From the NCBI RefSeq assembly GCF_000419445.1, contig NZ_AULK01000001.1, positions 434,001 through 498,000 of the forward strand: DNA of 64,000 nt, written 5' to 3'. The notes under the pieces are model-generated. The model was not told the origin of the DNA, did no database searches, and saw only the letters and a list, made by a program, of their open reading frames with translations. The DNA is from Gryllotalpicola ginsengisoli DSM 22003 (GTDB taxonomy: Bacteria > Actinomycetota > Actinomycetes > Actinomycetales > Microbacteriaceae). The translations under genes and the position numbers were made by a program. Shown piece after piece: positions 35,716-43,953 of this stretch; position 1 is the first letter of the stretch; the number at the start of each line of letters is the position of its first letter.

Positions 35716-37761
35716 ATGTCCGACGCACCCAACCCGCTGCTGGCCGAGAGCAACCTCGACTATCGCCTGCCGCCGTTCGCCTCCATCGCCGACGAGCACT
35801 ACGAACCGGCCTTCGAGGTCGGCTTCGCCGAGCAACTGGCCGAGATCGAGGCCATCACCTCGAACCCGGAACCGGCGACCTTCGAGAACACGCTCATCCC
35901 CCTCGAGCGCTCGGGGCAGACGCTGCGCCGCGCCGCATACGTGTTCTTCAACAAGAGCTCCGCCGACAGCAACGACACGACCAATGCGCTCGAGGAGAAG
36001 CTCGCGCCGAAGCTGGCCGCGCATCAGGACGCGATCACCCTCAACGCGGCGCTCTACGCGCGCATCGAGGCGGTGTACGAGCGCCTGGACGAGCTCGACC
36101 TCGACCCCGAATCCCGCTACCTGGTCGAGCGGTACCACATCGACATGACGCTCGCCGGAGCCGGCCTGGACGACGCGGCGAAGTCGCAGCTCTCCGAACT
36201 GAACCAGCGCATCTCGGCCCTGCAGGCGCGCTTCGAAAAGCAGCTGCTGGCCGACACGAACGACCTCGCCGTCGTCTTCGACGACGCCGCGGAGCTCGAG
36301 GGGCTCGGCGAGGGCGAACTCTCGGCCGCCGCCGAGGCCGCGCGGGAGCGGGGGCTGGAGGGGAAGTACCTGGTCACGCTCGTGCTGCCGACGGGGCATC
36401 CGTGGCTCGCCTCGCTGACCCGGCCCGAGGTGCGCGCGCGGATCATGGAAGCCTCACGCTCCCGCGGCGGCCGCGGCGGCGCGAACGACAACCGCGAGGT
36501 GCTGCTGGAGCTGGTGAAGCTGCGCGCCCGGCGCGCCCGGCTGCTCGGCTTCGCGAGCCACGCCGACTACGTCACCGCGGGCCAGACCGCCGGCAGCGCC
36601 GCCAACGTCGCCGACATGCTCGGACGGCTCGCCCCGCCCGCCGCCCGCAACGCGCGCCGCGAGCACGCCGCGCTCGAGAAGCTGGCCGGGGCACCGGTCA
36701 CCGCGGCGGACTGGGCCTACTGGGCCGAGAAGGTGCGCTCCGCCGAGTACGACGTCGACACCGCCGCACTGCGGCCGTACTTCGAGGCCGAGCGGGTGCT
36801 CAAGGACGGTGTGTTCTTCGCCGCGACGAAGCTGTACGGCATCACGTTCACCGAGCGGCACGACCTGGCCGGATACCACCCCGACGTGCGCGTCTTCGAG
36901 GTGTTCAACGAAGACGGCTCGCCGCTCGGGCTGTTCCTGTACGACCTGTACACCCGCGACTCGAAGCGGGGCGGGGCGTGGATGAACTCGCTCGTCGACG
37001 AGTCGGCGCTGCTCGGCGTGAAGCACTCGGTGGTCGTCAACAACCACAACGTGCCGAAGCCCGCCCCCGGCGAGCCGACGCTGCTCACCTTCGACGAGGT
37101 GGGCACGCTGTTCCACGAGTTCGGCCACGCGCTGCACGGCCTCTTCGGCTCGGCCACGTACCCGCGGTTCGCGGGCACGAGCGTGCACCGCGACTTCGTC
37201 GAGTTCCCCTCTCAGGTGAACGAGATGTGGATGCTCTGGCCCGAGGTGCTCGCCAACTACGCCAAGCACTACCAGACCGGCGAGCCCATCCCGCAGGAGA
37301 TCGTCGACCGCATCCACGCCTCCGAGACGTTCAACGAGGGCTTCAAGACCAGCGAGTACCTGGGCGCGGCGCTGCTCGACCAGGCCTGGCACGTGCTCTC
37401 GGCCGAGCAGGCCGACGAGGTGACGGATGTGGCGGCGTTCGAGGCATCCGCTCTCGCCGACGTCGGCCTGGACTTCGCACCCGTGCCGCCGCGCTATTCC
37501 AGCACCTACTTCGCGCACACCTTCTCCGGCGGCTACGACGCCCAGTACTACTCATACATCTGGAGCGAGGTGCTCGACGCCGACACCGTCGAGTGGTTCA
37601 AGCAGAACGGCGGCCTGACGCGCGAGAACGGCGACCGGTTCCGCTCGCGGCTGCTCGGCGTCGGCGGCACCAAGGATCCGATCGAGGCGTTCGTCGACTT
37701 CCGCGGCCGCACCGCGGAACTGGAGCCGCTGCTGCGTCGGCGCGGCCTCACCGAGGACTGA
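35716..37761 (+). CDS. M3-family zinc metallopeptidase (peptidyl-dipeptidase Dcp / oligopeptidase A-like)
   Basis: A 681-residue cytoplasmic oligopeptidase. The zinc site is HEFGH at residues 467-471 (LFHEFGHALHGLFG), with the downstream Glu in the FVEFPSQVNEMW region. The N-terminal helical dome begins NPLLAESNLDYRLPPFASI, typical of Dcp. No signal peptide is present, so it acts on short peptides inside the cell, probably downstream of Clp. The divergent ArsR-like regulator may control it. Confidence 0.93.
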   Translation: MSDAPNPLLAESNLDYRLPPFASIADEHYEPAFEVGFAEQLAEIEAITSNPEPATFENTLIPLERSGQTLRRAAYVFFNKSSADSNDTTNALEEKLAPKLAAHQDAITLNAALYARIEAVYERLDELDLDPESRYLVERYHIDMTLAGAGLDDAAKSQLSELNQRISALQARFEKQLLADTNDLAVVFDDAAELEGLGEGELSAAAEAARERGLEGKYLVTLVLPTGHPWLASLTRPEVRARIMEASRSRGGRGGANDNREVLLELVKLRARRARLLGFASHADYVTAGQTAGSAANVADMLGRLAPPAARNARREHAALEKLAGAPVTAADWAYWAEKVRSAEYDVDTAALRPYFEAERVLKDGVFFAATKLYGITFTERHDLAGYHPDVRVFEVFNEDGSPLGLFLYDLYTRDSKRGGAWMNSLVDESALLGVKHSVVVNNHNVPKPAPGEPTLLTFDEVGTLFHEFGHALHGLFGSATYPRFAGTSVHRDFVEFPSQVNEMWMLWPEVLANYAKHYQTGEPIPQEIVDRIHASETFNEGFKTSEYLGAALLDQAWHVLSAEQADEVTDVAAFEASALADVGLDFAPVPPRYSSTYFAHTFSGGYDAQYYSYIWSEVLDADTVEWFKQNGGLTRENGDRFRSRLLGVGGTKDPIEAFVDFRGRTAELEPLLRRRGLTED

Positions 37762-37783
37762 GCGGCGCGTGTGACCGAACGTT

Positions 37784-37818
37784 ACGGGCCGGCTTCCGCC
37801 GCAGCGGAGCCGGCCCGT
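37784..37818 (+). terminator. Terminator of the M3 peptidase gene
   Basis: A stem of about 15 bp (ACGGGCCGGC-T-TCCGC with GCGGA-GCCGGCCCGT, one bulged T) and a 4-nt loop, 22 bases past the stop. Its end touches the -10 box of the next gene. Confidence 0.75.
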
Positions 37819-37823
37819 AGCGT
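37818..37823 (+). promoter_or_regulatory. -10 box (TAGCGT) for leaderless small gene at 37831
   Basis: TAGCGT ends 7 nt before the ATG at 37831 and overlaps the last base of the upstream terminator stem. Confidence 0.5.
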
Positions 37824-37830
37824 TGCGGCC

Positions 37831-38121
37831 ATGGACACGCCGACCGAGCACCTCTGCGCATCCGTCCACGCCGGGCACGGGCTCTCCGTGATGCAGGACC
37901 GGCTGGCGCGCGCCACGCCGAGCCGATGGATCGACGCGATCGTGACGCAGGTCGACGGCGACGGATGGCTCACGCTGGCCACCCTCGACGGCCGGTCGCG
38001 CCTGCGCGTGTGGAACCACGAGGGTGTCGACGTCGAGGCGGGAGCGCCGGTCGCGCTGCACGACGCCTTCCACGTGCTCGCCGCGGGCGGCGAGCGGTAC
38101 AACGTGGCGGTGGCCCGCTAA
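37831..38121 (+). CDS. Small hypothetical protein with beta-barrel-like pattern
   Basis: A 96-residue protein (MDTPTEHLCASVHAGHGLSV ... GERYNVAVAR). Alternating hydrophobic strands around WIDAIVTQVDGDGWLTLATLDG and LRVWNHEGVDVEAG suggest a small beta barrel of OB type; this is inference. It converges on the copper-storage-like gene with four bases between the two stops. Function is unknown. Confidence 0.65.
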   Translation: MDTPTEHLCASVHAGHGLSVMQDRLARATPSRWIDAIVTQVDGDGWLTLATLDGRSRLRVWNHEGVDVEAGAPVALHDAFHVLAAGGERYNVAVAR

Positions 38122-38125
38122 GCCG

Positions 38126-38548
38126 TCACGCCATCGTCATCGCGTCGGCGAGCTTCATGCACGCATCCATGCACGTCTTGCACGCCTGAGCGCACATCGC
38201 GCAACTCTCGCTCATGTCCGCGTGGCTCGCGCACTCGTCGCCGCATGCGGAGCACATGGCGGCGCACGCCTGCAGCATCGCCTTCGTCGCGGTGGCGTCG
38301 AACCCCATGGGGCGCATCAGCATGCGCATGGTCGTGTTGCACATGTCGGCGCAGGTCGAGCACAGCGAGCCGCAGCGCGCCATGCCCTCCCCCATGTCGG
38401 CGTCGGAGCACATCGTGCACGCCATCTCGCAGGCGGAGCACGCCTCGATACAGGACTGAACCATCGCCGTGTCCATCGGCATCGCGGGCATGTCCATGCC
38501 CTCCATGTCGTGGGACATGCTCGTCATCATGTCGCTCATAGTGGTCAT
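38126..38548 (-). CDS. Four-helix-bundle copper-storage-like protein (Csp/DUF326-like), Cys- and Met-rich
   Basis: A 140-residue protein with 18 Cys and 28 Met. Cys occur in helical repeats such as SCIEACSACEMACTMC, CGSLCSTCADMC, CAAMCSACGDEC and CAMCAQACKTCMDAC, the spacing of Csp proteins that store many Cu(I) ions inside a four-helix bundle. A Met-rich N-terminal tail (MDMPAMPMDTAM) is added. No signal peptide is present, so it is probably cytoplasmic like Csp3. The ATG at 38548 is next to a -10 box; several later Met codons are alternatives. No CsoR or copper ATPase is adjacent. Confidence 0.85.
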   Translation of the reverse strand: MTTMSDMMTSMSHDMEGMDMPAMPMDTAMVQSCIEACSACEMACTMCSDADMGEGMARCGSLCSTCADMCNTTMRMLMRPMGFDATATKAMLQACAAMCSACGDECASHADMSESCAMCAQACKTCMDACMKLADAMTMA

Positions 38549-38554
38549 GTCGGC

Positions 38555-38560
38555 ATGGTA
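38555..38560 (-). promoter_or_regulatory. -10 box (TACCAT) for leaderless copper-storage-like gene
   Basis: TACCAT on the minus strand, 6 nt before the ATG at 38548. Confidence 0.45.
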
Positions 38561-38596
38561 GGTCGGCCTGCGCGAGGCCGGAAGGGGGCCCTCGGC

Positions 38597-39877
38597 CTAC
38601 GCCGACTTCTCTTCCCGGCGCGGGGCACGGTGCGGCACGATGGTCGGCGCGGCGTTCGACTCGACGGACTCGCGGGTGATGACCACCCGCGCCACCTCGT
38701 CGGTGGAGGGGACCTCGAACATCACCGGGCCCAGCACCTCTTCCATGATGGCGCGCAGCCCACGCGCGCCGGTCTGGCGCAGCACGGCGAGGTCGGCGAT
38801 CGCCTCGAGCGCGCCCGGCTCGAACTCCAGCTCGACCCCGTCGAGCTCGAACATGCGCTGGTACTGCCGCACCAGCGCGTTCTTCGGAACGGTGAGGATC
38901 TGCATCAGCGCCTCGCGGTCGAGAGGCGTCACCGTCGTGACGACGGGCAGGCGGCCGATGAACTCAGGGATCAAGCCGAACTTGTGCAGGTCTTCGGGCA
39001 GCACCTCGCTGAAGAGATTGAGATCGTCGCCTTTGGAGTGCAGCGGGGCGCCGAAGCCGATGCCCTTCTTCCCGGCCCGCGCGCTGATGATGTCTTCGAG
39101 CCCGGCGAAGGCGCCCGCCACGATGAACAGCACGTTGGTCGTGTCGATCTGGATGAACTCCTGGTGCGGGTGCTTGCGCCCGCCCTGCGGCGGCACGGAG
39201 GCGACCGTGCCCTCGAGGATCTTCAGCAGCGCCTGCTGCACGCCCTCGCCGGAGACGTCGCGGGTGATCGACGGGTTCTCGGCCTTGCGGGCGATCTTGT
39301 CGACCTCGTCGATGTAGATGATGCCGGTCTCGGCGCGCTTGACGTCGTAGTCGGCGGCCTGGATCAGCTTCAGCAGGATGTTCTCGACGTCTTCGCCGAC
39401 GTAGCCCGCCTCGGTGAGCGCGGTCGCGTCGGCGACGGCGAACGGCACATTGAGCCGCTTCGCGAGGGTCTGCGCCAGATAGGTCTTGCCGCAGCCCGTC
39501 GGACCGATCAGCAGGATGTTGGACTTGGCGATCTCGACCTCGTCCGCCTTCACGTCGGCCGGGCCGATGCTGTTGCGGGCGCGCACCCGCTTGTAGTGGT
39601 TGTAGACGGCGACGGCGAGAGCCCGCTTCGCCGCGTCCTGCCCGATCACGTACTCCTCGAGGAAGTTGTAGATCTCCTTGGGCTTCGGCAGCTCGAACTC
39701 ACCGGACCCGGCGGCCTCGGCGTCGGCCATCCGCTCTTCGATGATCTCGTTGCAGAGCTCGACGCACTCGTCGCAGATGTAGACACCCGGTCCGGCGATG
39801 AGCTGCACCACCTGCTTCTGGCTCTTGCCGCAGAACGAGCACTTCAGCAGGTCGGCGCTCTCTCCGATGCGTGCCAT
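38597..39877 (-). CDS. clpX: ATP-dependent Clp protease, ATP-binding subunit ClpX
   Basis: A 426-residue AAA+ unfoldase. The N-terminal zinc domain has [11 protein letters not shown] and [10 protein letters not shown], Walker A is GPTGCGKT, Walker B is [10 protein letters not shown], and the ClpP-docking loop IGFGAP is present. It unfolds tagged proteins and feeds them to ClpP1P2. It follows clpP1-clpP2 on the same strand but is separated by a 15-bp hairpin and has its own -10 box. Confidence 0.98.
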   Translation of the reverse strand: MARIGESADLLKCSFCGKSQKQVVQLIAGPGVYICDECVELCNEIIEERMADAEAAGSGEFELPKPKEIYNFLEEYVIGQDAAKRALAVAVYNHYKRVRARNSIGPADVKADEVEIAKSNILLIGPTGCGKTYLAQTLAKRLNVPFAVADATALTEAGYVGEDVENILLKLIQAADYDVKRAETGIIYIDEVDKIARKAENPSITRDVSGEGVQQALLKILEGTVASVPPQGGRKHPHQEFIQIDTTNVLFIVAGAFAGLEDIISARAGKKGIGFGAPLHSKGDDLNLFSEVLPEDLHKFGLIPEFIGRLPVVTTVTPLDREALMQILTVPKNALVRQYQRMFELDGVELEFEPGALEAIADLAVLRQTGARGLRAIMEEVLGPVMFEVPSTDEVARVVITRESVESNAAPTIVPHRAPRREEKSA

Positions 39878-39921
39878 TCGTCTCCTCCGTCTGCGGGGCT
39901 CGCGGGGTCCGCTTTCTCGAA

Positions 39922-39927
39922 AGCCTA
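39922..39927 (-). promoter_or_regulatory. -10 box (TAGGCT) for clpX
   Basis: TAGGCT on the minus strand about 44 nt before the clpX ATG, with GGAGGAG in the leader. Confidence 0.45.
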
Positions 39928-39932
39928 ACGCG

Positions 39933-39976
39933 AGGGGCCGACATCGGCGGGGATCTGCGCCCCGATGTCGGCCCCT
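39933..39976 (-). terminator. Terminator between clpP2 and clpX
   Basis: A perfect 15-bp inverted repeat (AGGGGCCGACATCGG) with a 14-nt loop, 20 bases past the clpP2 stop. Confidence 0.8.
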
Positions 39977-39996
39977 GCTGCGTCGCCCGGCTCGCG

Positions 39997-40665
39997 CTAC
40001 TTGGTCAGCGCCGCCGGCACGGTCTTGCGGCTCGAGAGCACCTGGTCGATCAGGCCGTAGTCCCGCGCCTCCTCGGCCGACAGGATCTTGTCCCGATCGA
40101 TGTCCTTGTTGACCTGCTCCGGGGAGCGGTTGGAGTGCTTCGCCAGCGTCTCCTCCAGCCAGGTGCGCATGCGCAGGATCTCGGCGGCCTGGATCTCGAT
40201 GTCGGAGGCCTGGCCGTGACCGGCCTCGCCGATCGCCGGCTGGTGGATGAGGATGCGCGCGTTGGGCAGCGCGAGGCGCTTGCCGGGCGTGCCCGCGGCG
40301 GTCAGCACGGCCGCCGCCGACGCGGCCTGGCCGAGCACGACCGTCTGGATCTGCGGCCGGATGTACAGCATGGTGTCGTAGATCGCCGTCATGGCCGTGA
40401 ACGAGCCGCCCGGCGAGTTGATGTACATGACGATGTCGCGGTCCGGGTCCTGGCTCTCGAGCACGAGCAGCTGCGCCATGATGTCGTCGGCGCTCGCGTC
40501 GTCGACCTGCACGCCGAGGAAGATGATGCGGTCCTCGAACAGCTTCGCGTACGGGTCCTGCCGCTTGTAGCCGTAGGCCGTGCGCTCCTCGAAGCTGGGC
40601 AGGATGTACCGGGACGACGGCAGGTGCAGAGCGTTGCCGCCGGCGGTGAAGGTGGGGGTTTCCAT
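39997..40665 (-). CDS. clpP2: ATP-dependent Clp protease proteolytic subunit ClpP2
   Basis: A 222-residue serine peptidase. The catalytic Ser is in [17 protein letters not shown], His in [11 protein letters not shown], Asp in KDIDRD. Compared with ClpP1 it has a longer N-terminus, likely a propeptide. In actinobacteria ClpP1 and ClpP2 form a mixed double-heptamer. It follows clpP1 by 29 bases. Confidence 0.97.
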   Translation of the reverse strand: METPTFTAGGNALHLPSSRYILPSFEERTAYGYKRQDPYAKLFEDRIIFLGVQVDDASADDIMAQLLVLESQDPDRDIVMYINSPGGSFTAMTAIYDTMLYIRPQIQTVVLGQAASAAAVLTAAGTPGKRLALPNARILIHQPAIGEAGHGQASDIEIQAAEILRMRTWLEETLAKHSNRSPEQVNKDIDRDKILSAEEARDYGLIDQVLSSRKTVPAALTK

Positions 40666-40694
40666 CTGGGGTTCCTTGTCTCTCGCCGTCAGTC

Positions 40695-41282
40695 CTACTG
40701 CTGGTCCGTGCCGCCGCCGCCGGAGACCTCGGTGGCGGTGTCGCGGATGTGGTCCACGAATCCGTACTCGAGCGCCTCCTGGGCGTTGAACCAGTGGTCC
40801 CGGTCGCCGTCGGCGGTGACCTGCTCGACGGTCTTGCCCGTCGCCTCGGCGGTGATCTCGAACAGGCGGGTGCGCATGTCGACGATGAGCTGCGCCTGGG
40901 TCTGGATGTCGCTCGCGGTGCCGCCGAAGCCGCCGTGCGGCTGGTGCAGCAGCACGCGCGCGTTGGGGGTGATGTACCGCTTGCCCTTCGTGCCCGCGGT
41001 CAGCAGCAGCTGGCCCATCGAAGCGGCCATGCCGATGCCGACGGTGACGATGTCGTTGGGCACGAACTGCATCGTGTCGTAGATCGCCATGCCTGCCGTG
41101 ATCGAGCCGCCGGGCGAGTTGATGTAGAGGTAGATGTCCTTCTTCGGATCCTCAGCGGCCAAGAGCAGCAGCTTCGCAGCGATCTCGTTCGCGTTGTCGT
41201 CGCGCACTTCCTCGCCGAGCCAGACGATCCGGTCCCTCAGCAGTCGATCGAAAACACTGGGCTGCAGTGTCGGTTCGGCCAT
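40695..41282 (-). CDS. clpP1: ATP-dependent Clp protease proteolytic subunit ClpP1
   Basis: A 195-residue serine peptidase with the catalytic Ser in [16 protein letters not shown] and His in [14 protein letters not shown]. First gene of the clpP1-clpP2 unit and partner of the next gene in the mixed tetradecamer. The upstream region carries a TAGATT box (41316-41321) and the inverted repeat GTTTCC-N8-GGAAAC between box and start codon, a possible regulator site. Confidence 0.97.
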   Translation of the reverse strand: MAEPTLQPSVFDRLLRDRIVWLGEEVRDDNANEIAAKLLLLAAEDPKKDIYLYINSPGGSITAGMAIYDTMQFVPNDIVTVGIGMAASMGQLLLTAGTKGKRYITPNARVLLHQPHGGFGGTASDIQTQAQLIVDMRTRLFEITAEATGKTVEQVTADGDRDHWFNAQEALEYGFVDHIRDTATEVSGGGGTDQQ

Positions 41283-41294
41283 GTGTGATGCTCC

Positions 41295-41321
41295 GTTTCC
41301 TTGTGCCTGGAAACGAATCTA
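41295..41321 (-). promoter_or_regulatory. clpP1 promoter box (TAGATT) and adjacent inverted repeat
   Basis: TAGATT on the minus strand at 41316-41321, followed within the leader by GTTTCC-N8-GGAAAC (41295-41314). The repeat may be an operator or a leader hairpin. It does not match the ClgR box I know, so the regulator is unidentified. Confidence 0.4.
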
Positions 41322-41382
41322 TCGGGGCCGCGCACGGCAGACGGACGCTGTTCGCCCACGGCAGAGGCCGGTGCGGGAGGCC

Positions 41383-43806
41383 TCAGTACGACTCCCACTC
41401 GACCGTGAGGTCGTCGCCGTCGACGGTCACCTTGCCGCCCAGATAGATCGACACGTCGTCAGACTCCTGCTCGGTCTCGCCGAAGTAGCTCTCGGTGTAC
41501 TCCACGTGCGCTTCGCCCACGTCGTCCGGGTAGAACGTGCCGTCCGCGTTGATGGTGAAGGTCGGGTACTTCGTGATCTTCCAGGTCACGTGGGAGGTGT
41601 CGCCGAAGGCGTACTCCTCGAAGGGGCAGTCGGTCGGTGCGACGACGTGCTGCGCGGCGCATCCGTCGAGCAGCTTCTTGGCCCGCGCGTTCAGCTCGTC
41701 GGCCAGCGCGTCGGTGGGCTGGACCTCGAGCGACACGATCGCCGAGCTGCCGCCGGCGACGAGCTCCTGCGTCGGAGCGGCGAAGTACTTCCCCGCGTCC
41801 GCGTCGACCTCGTACACGCCCGGATAGGCGTACACGTCGACCTGGCCGGAGTCCGGCACGTCGACCGAGACCGAGCCGATGGTGACCTTGGACACGTCCG
41901 GCGCGGAGACGATCACGGCGGTCGTCAGCGGCTTGCTGATCTTCCAGTCCGGGAAGAGGAGCCCGACCGTGCCGTCGCGCTTCAGCTGCACCTCGCCGGT
42001 CTCCTTCTTCCCTCCGACGGTGAACGACACCGAGGCGTAGGCGCTGTTCCCGCTCGTCGACACGGAGGTCACCTTCGGGTTCTTCAGCAGTGACTTCGCG
42101 CCCTTGAGGGCGTCCTCGGTGAGCAGCACGCCCTTGGCCTTCGAAATCCCCGCGTCGTCGGCCGCGGACGCGTCGACGTGGCCGGCGGCGAGGTCGTCGA
42201 GGTACCGCTCGGCCACCACCTTGGGCGAGTACAGCGTGTTGGCCACCCCGGTGATGACGAGCGAGCCGACCATCGCCAGCACGCACAGGACGCCGAGGCC
42301 GATCGCGGAGCCGGCGACGACGCGGCGGCCGACCCGCGACAGCGGCACGACGCCGCCTGCCGCGGTCGTGCGGCCCGCGCCGACCACGGCGACCAGGCGA
42401 GGGGCGGATGCCTGCAGCACCGGCACCGCGAACCGGGCCGTCGCCTCGGTGATCGCCCCGAAGACGAGCGAGGTGAGGAAGGTCCACCATGCGACCGTGA
42501 CGCCCGCGTGCAGGTCGCCGATGACCGGGATGCCGGTGATGCTCACCCCCGGCGCGTCGAACACCCAGGGCAGCGCCGCCCAGAGCACGGCGATCGCGGT
42601 GGGCAGCAGCCACGCGGAACGCAGCTCGCGTCGCGACTCGGCGGGGCGTTCCAGGCCGATGCGCACGCCGGCGATGACGGCCGCGATCACGGCGAGGACG
42701 ATGGTCACCCACAGCCACGGCGCGAAGTCGCCGGGGTTGAAGACGGAGAGGGTCTCGGCGTGCGAGCCCGTCGAGCTGCCGCGGATCCCGCCCAGCTGGC
42801 CCAGGGAGGCGGCGAAGACCACGGCGTTGCCGAACCAGAGCGGCAGGGTCGGCAGCAGCGTCGCGTAGCCGACGTGGGCGCCGGCGACGGCCGTTGCCAC
42901 GAGCACGGCCAGACCGAACAGCACCGTGCCCGAGGCCGCGACGGCGGTGACCTCCCGCACCAGCGGGTGCACGCCGCCGAGCCAGGCCCGGCCGGCGGCC
43001 CAGAACCCCCCGCCCGGGCCGGCGGCGGCGAACTCGCGCCCGAGCCAGGCCGAGACGGTGCCGAGCACGAAGGCGCCGAGCAGCAGGCGCCACCCGGCGG
43101 TGGTGAGCCAGAGCGCGACCGGGTCGACCTTCAGATAGAAGCTGCACGCGAGCGACAGCAGGGTGAGCACGATCGCGTAGGCGGCCCCCGTGATCAGGGC
43201 CGCGGCGATGCGCGCGGGCGCGCCGCCGGAGGGCCTGCGTCGCTCCACGAGCCAGCCCCACACCACGAGAGCGGCGAGCAGCGCGACGGTCACGACGATC
43301 GGCACCGCCGTCACTCCCCCGTGGGCTTCGATGTGCACCCCGGAGATGTCGGCCGTGAACTTCGCGGAGACGTGCCCCCACAGGCTCATGCCGAAGATCA
43401 GGAACAATCCGGTGAAGACCGAGAGCGGGTTGAACGCCACGGACGAGGAGGAGCCGGCCGAGGCATCCGTGCCGGAATCGCTGCCGCCCACGAGGCCGGA
43501 GTAGTCGGCGCCGAGCGAGGAGAACGCGCCGGCGGCGATCGCGACCGCGACGAGCACGGCCACCACGATGGAGATGACGAGGCCGGCGCCGAGGCCGACC
43601 CCGGCGTGGATGAGGCCCGAGTAGAGCAGCCGGGGGCCGGCCCACTCCGGCCGCGTCCAGCCGCCGCCCGTCGGCGCGGGCGGCGCCGTCGGCGGCACGC
43701 CCGATGCCGGCGCCTCCGCGGTCGATGCCGGCGCCTCGGGCGCCGGTGGCGGCGCCGCCGCCGCCTCGGATTCCGGCTGCGGCTGCGCGTCGCTCACATC
43801 GCTCAT
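41383..43806 (-). CDS. Large membrane protein with extracytoplasmic C-terminal domain (unrecognised)
   Basis: An 807-residue protein in three parts. Residues 1-70 are Pro/Ala/Glu-rich and cytoplasmic. Residues about 70-530 hold about a dozen hydrophobic helices with short loops. After a last helix (VLCVLAMVGSLVITGVANTL) about 265 residues lie outside: an ERYLDDLAAGHVDASA start, beta-rich repeats (KVTSVSTSGNSAYASVSFTV; VDVYAYPGVYEVDADAG) and a tail with two Cys (DGCAAQHVVAPTDC). The outside part recalls TcaA/YvbJ-like envelope proteins; this is a weak resemblance. GGGGGGAAA precedes the ATG at 43806. It stands alone between clpP1 and tig. Confidence 0.75.
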   Translation of the reverse strand: MSDVSDAQPQPESEAAAAPPPAPEAPASTAEAPASGVPPTAPPAPTGGGWTRPEWAGPRLLYSGLIHAGVGLGAGLVISIVVAVLVAVAIAAGAFSSLGADYSGLVGGSDSGTDASAGSSSSVAFNPLSVFTGLFLIFGMSLWGHVSAKFTADISGVHIEAHGGVTAVPIVVTVALLAALVVWGWLVERRRPSGGAPARIAAALITGAAYAIVLTLLSLACSFYLKVDPVALWLTTAGWRLLLGAFVLGTVSAWLGREFAAAGPGGGFWAAGRAWLGGVHPLVREVTAVAASGTVLFGLAVLVATAVAGAHVGYATLLPTLPLWFGNAVVFAASLGQLGGIRGSSTGSHAETLSVFNPGDFAPWLWVTIVLAVIAAVIAGVRIGLERPAESRRELRSAWLLPTAIAVLWAALPWVFDAPGVSITGIPVIGDLHAGVTVAWWTFLTSLVFGAITEATARFAVPVLQASAPRLVAVVGAGRTTAAGGVVPLSRVGRRVVAGSAIGLGVLCVLAMVGSLVITGVANTLYSPKVVAERYLDDLAAGHVDASAADDAGISKAKGVLLTEDALKGAKSLLKNPKVTSVSTSGNSAYASVSFTVGGKKETGEVQLKRDGTVGLLFPDWKISKPLTTAVIVSAPDVSKVTIGSVSVDVPDSGQVDVYAYPGVYEVDADAGKYFAAPTQELVAGGSSAIVSLEVQPTDALADELNARAKKLLDGCAAQHVVAPTDCPFEEYAFGDTSHVTWKITKYPTFTINADGTFYPDDVGEAHVEYTESYFGETEQESDDVSIYLGGKVTVDGDDLTVEWESY

Positions 43807-43895
43807 CGTTTCCCCCCGGAACGGTCGATTCCCCCGTGGGCGCCATTCAATCGGCGATGCATCCGATCGCGCAATAGGCAACCCCCGGCGGCAGG

Positions 43896-43940
43896 CGCGA
43901 AAAAGGGGGCGACCCGCCGCAGCGGACCGCCCCCTTCGCG
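43896..43940 (-). terminator. Terminator of tig
   Basis: On the minus strand CGCGAAGGGGGCG pairs with CGCCCCC...TTTTTCGCG (two extra bases on one arm), with a run of five T in the descending arm, 14 bases past the tig stop. Confidence 0.75.
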
Positions 43941-43953
43941 AAGAGCCGAGCGC

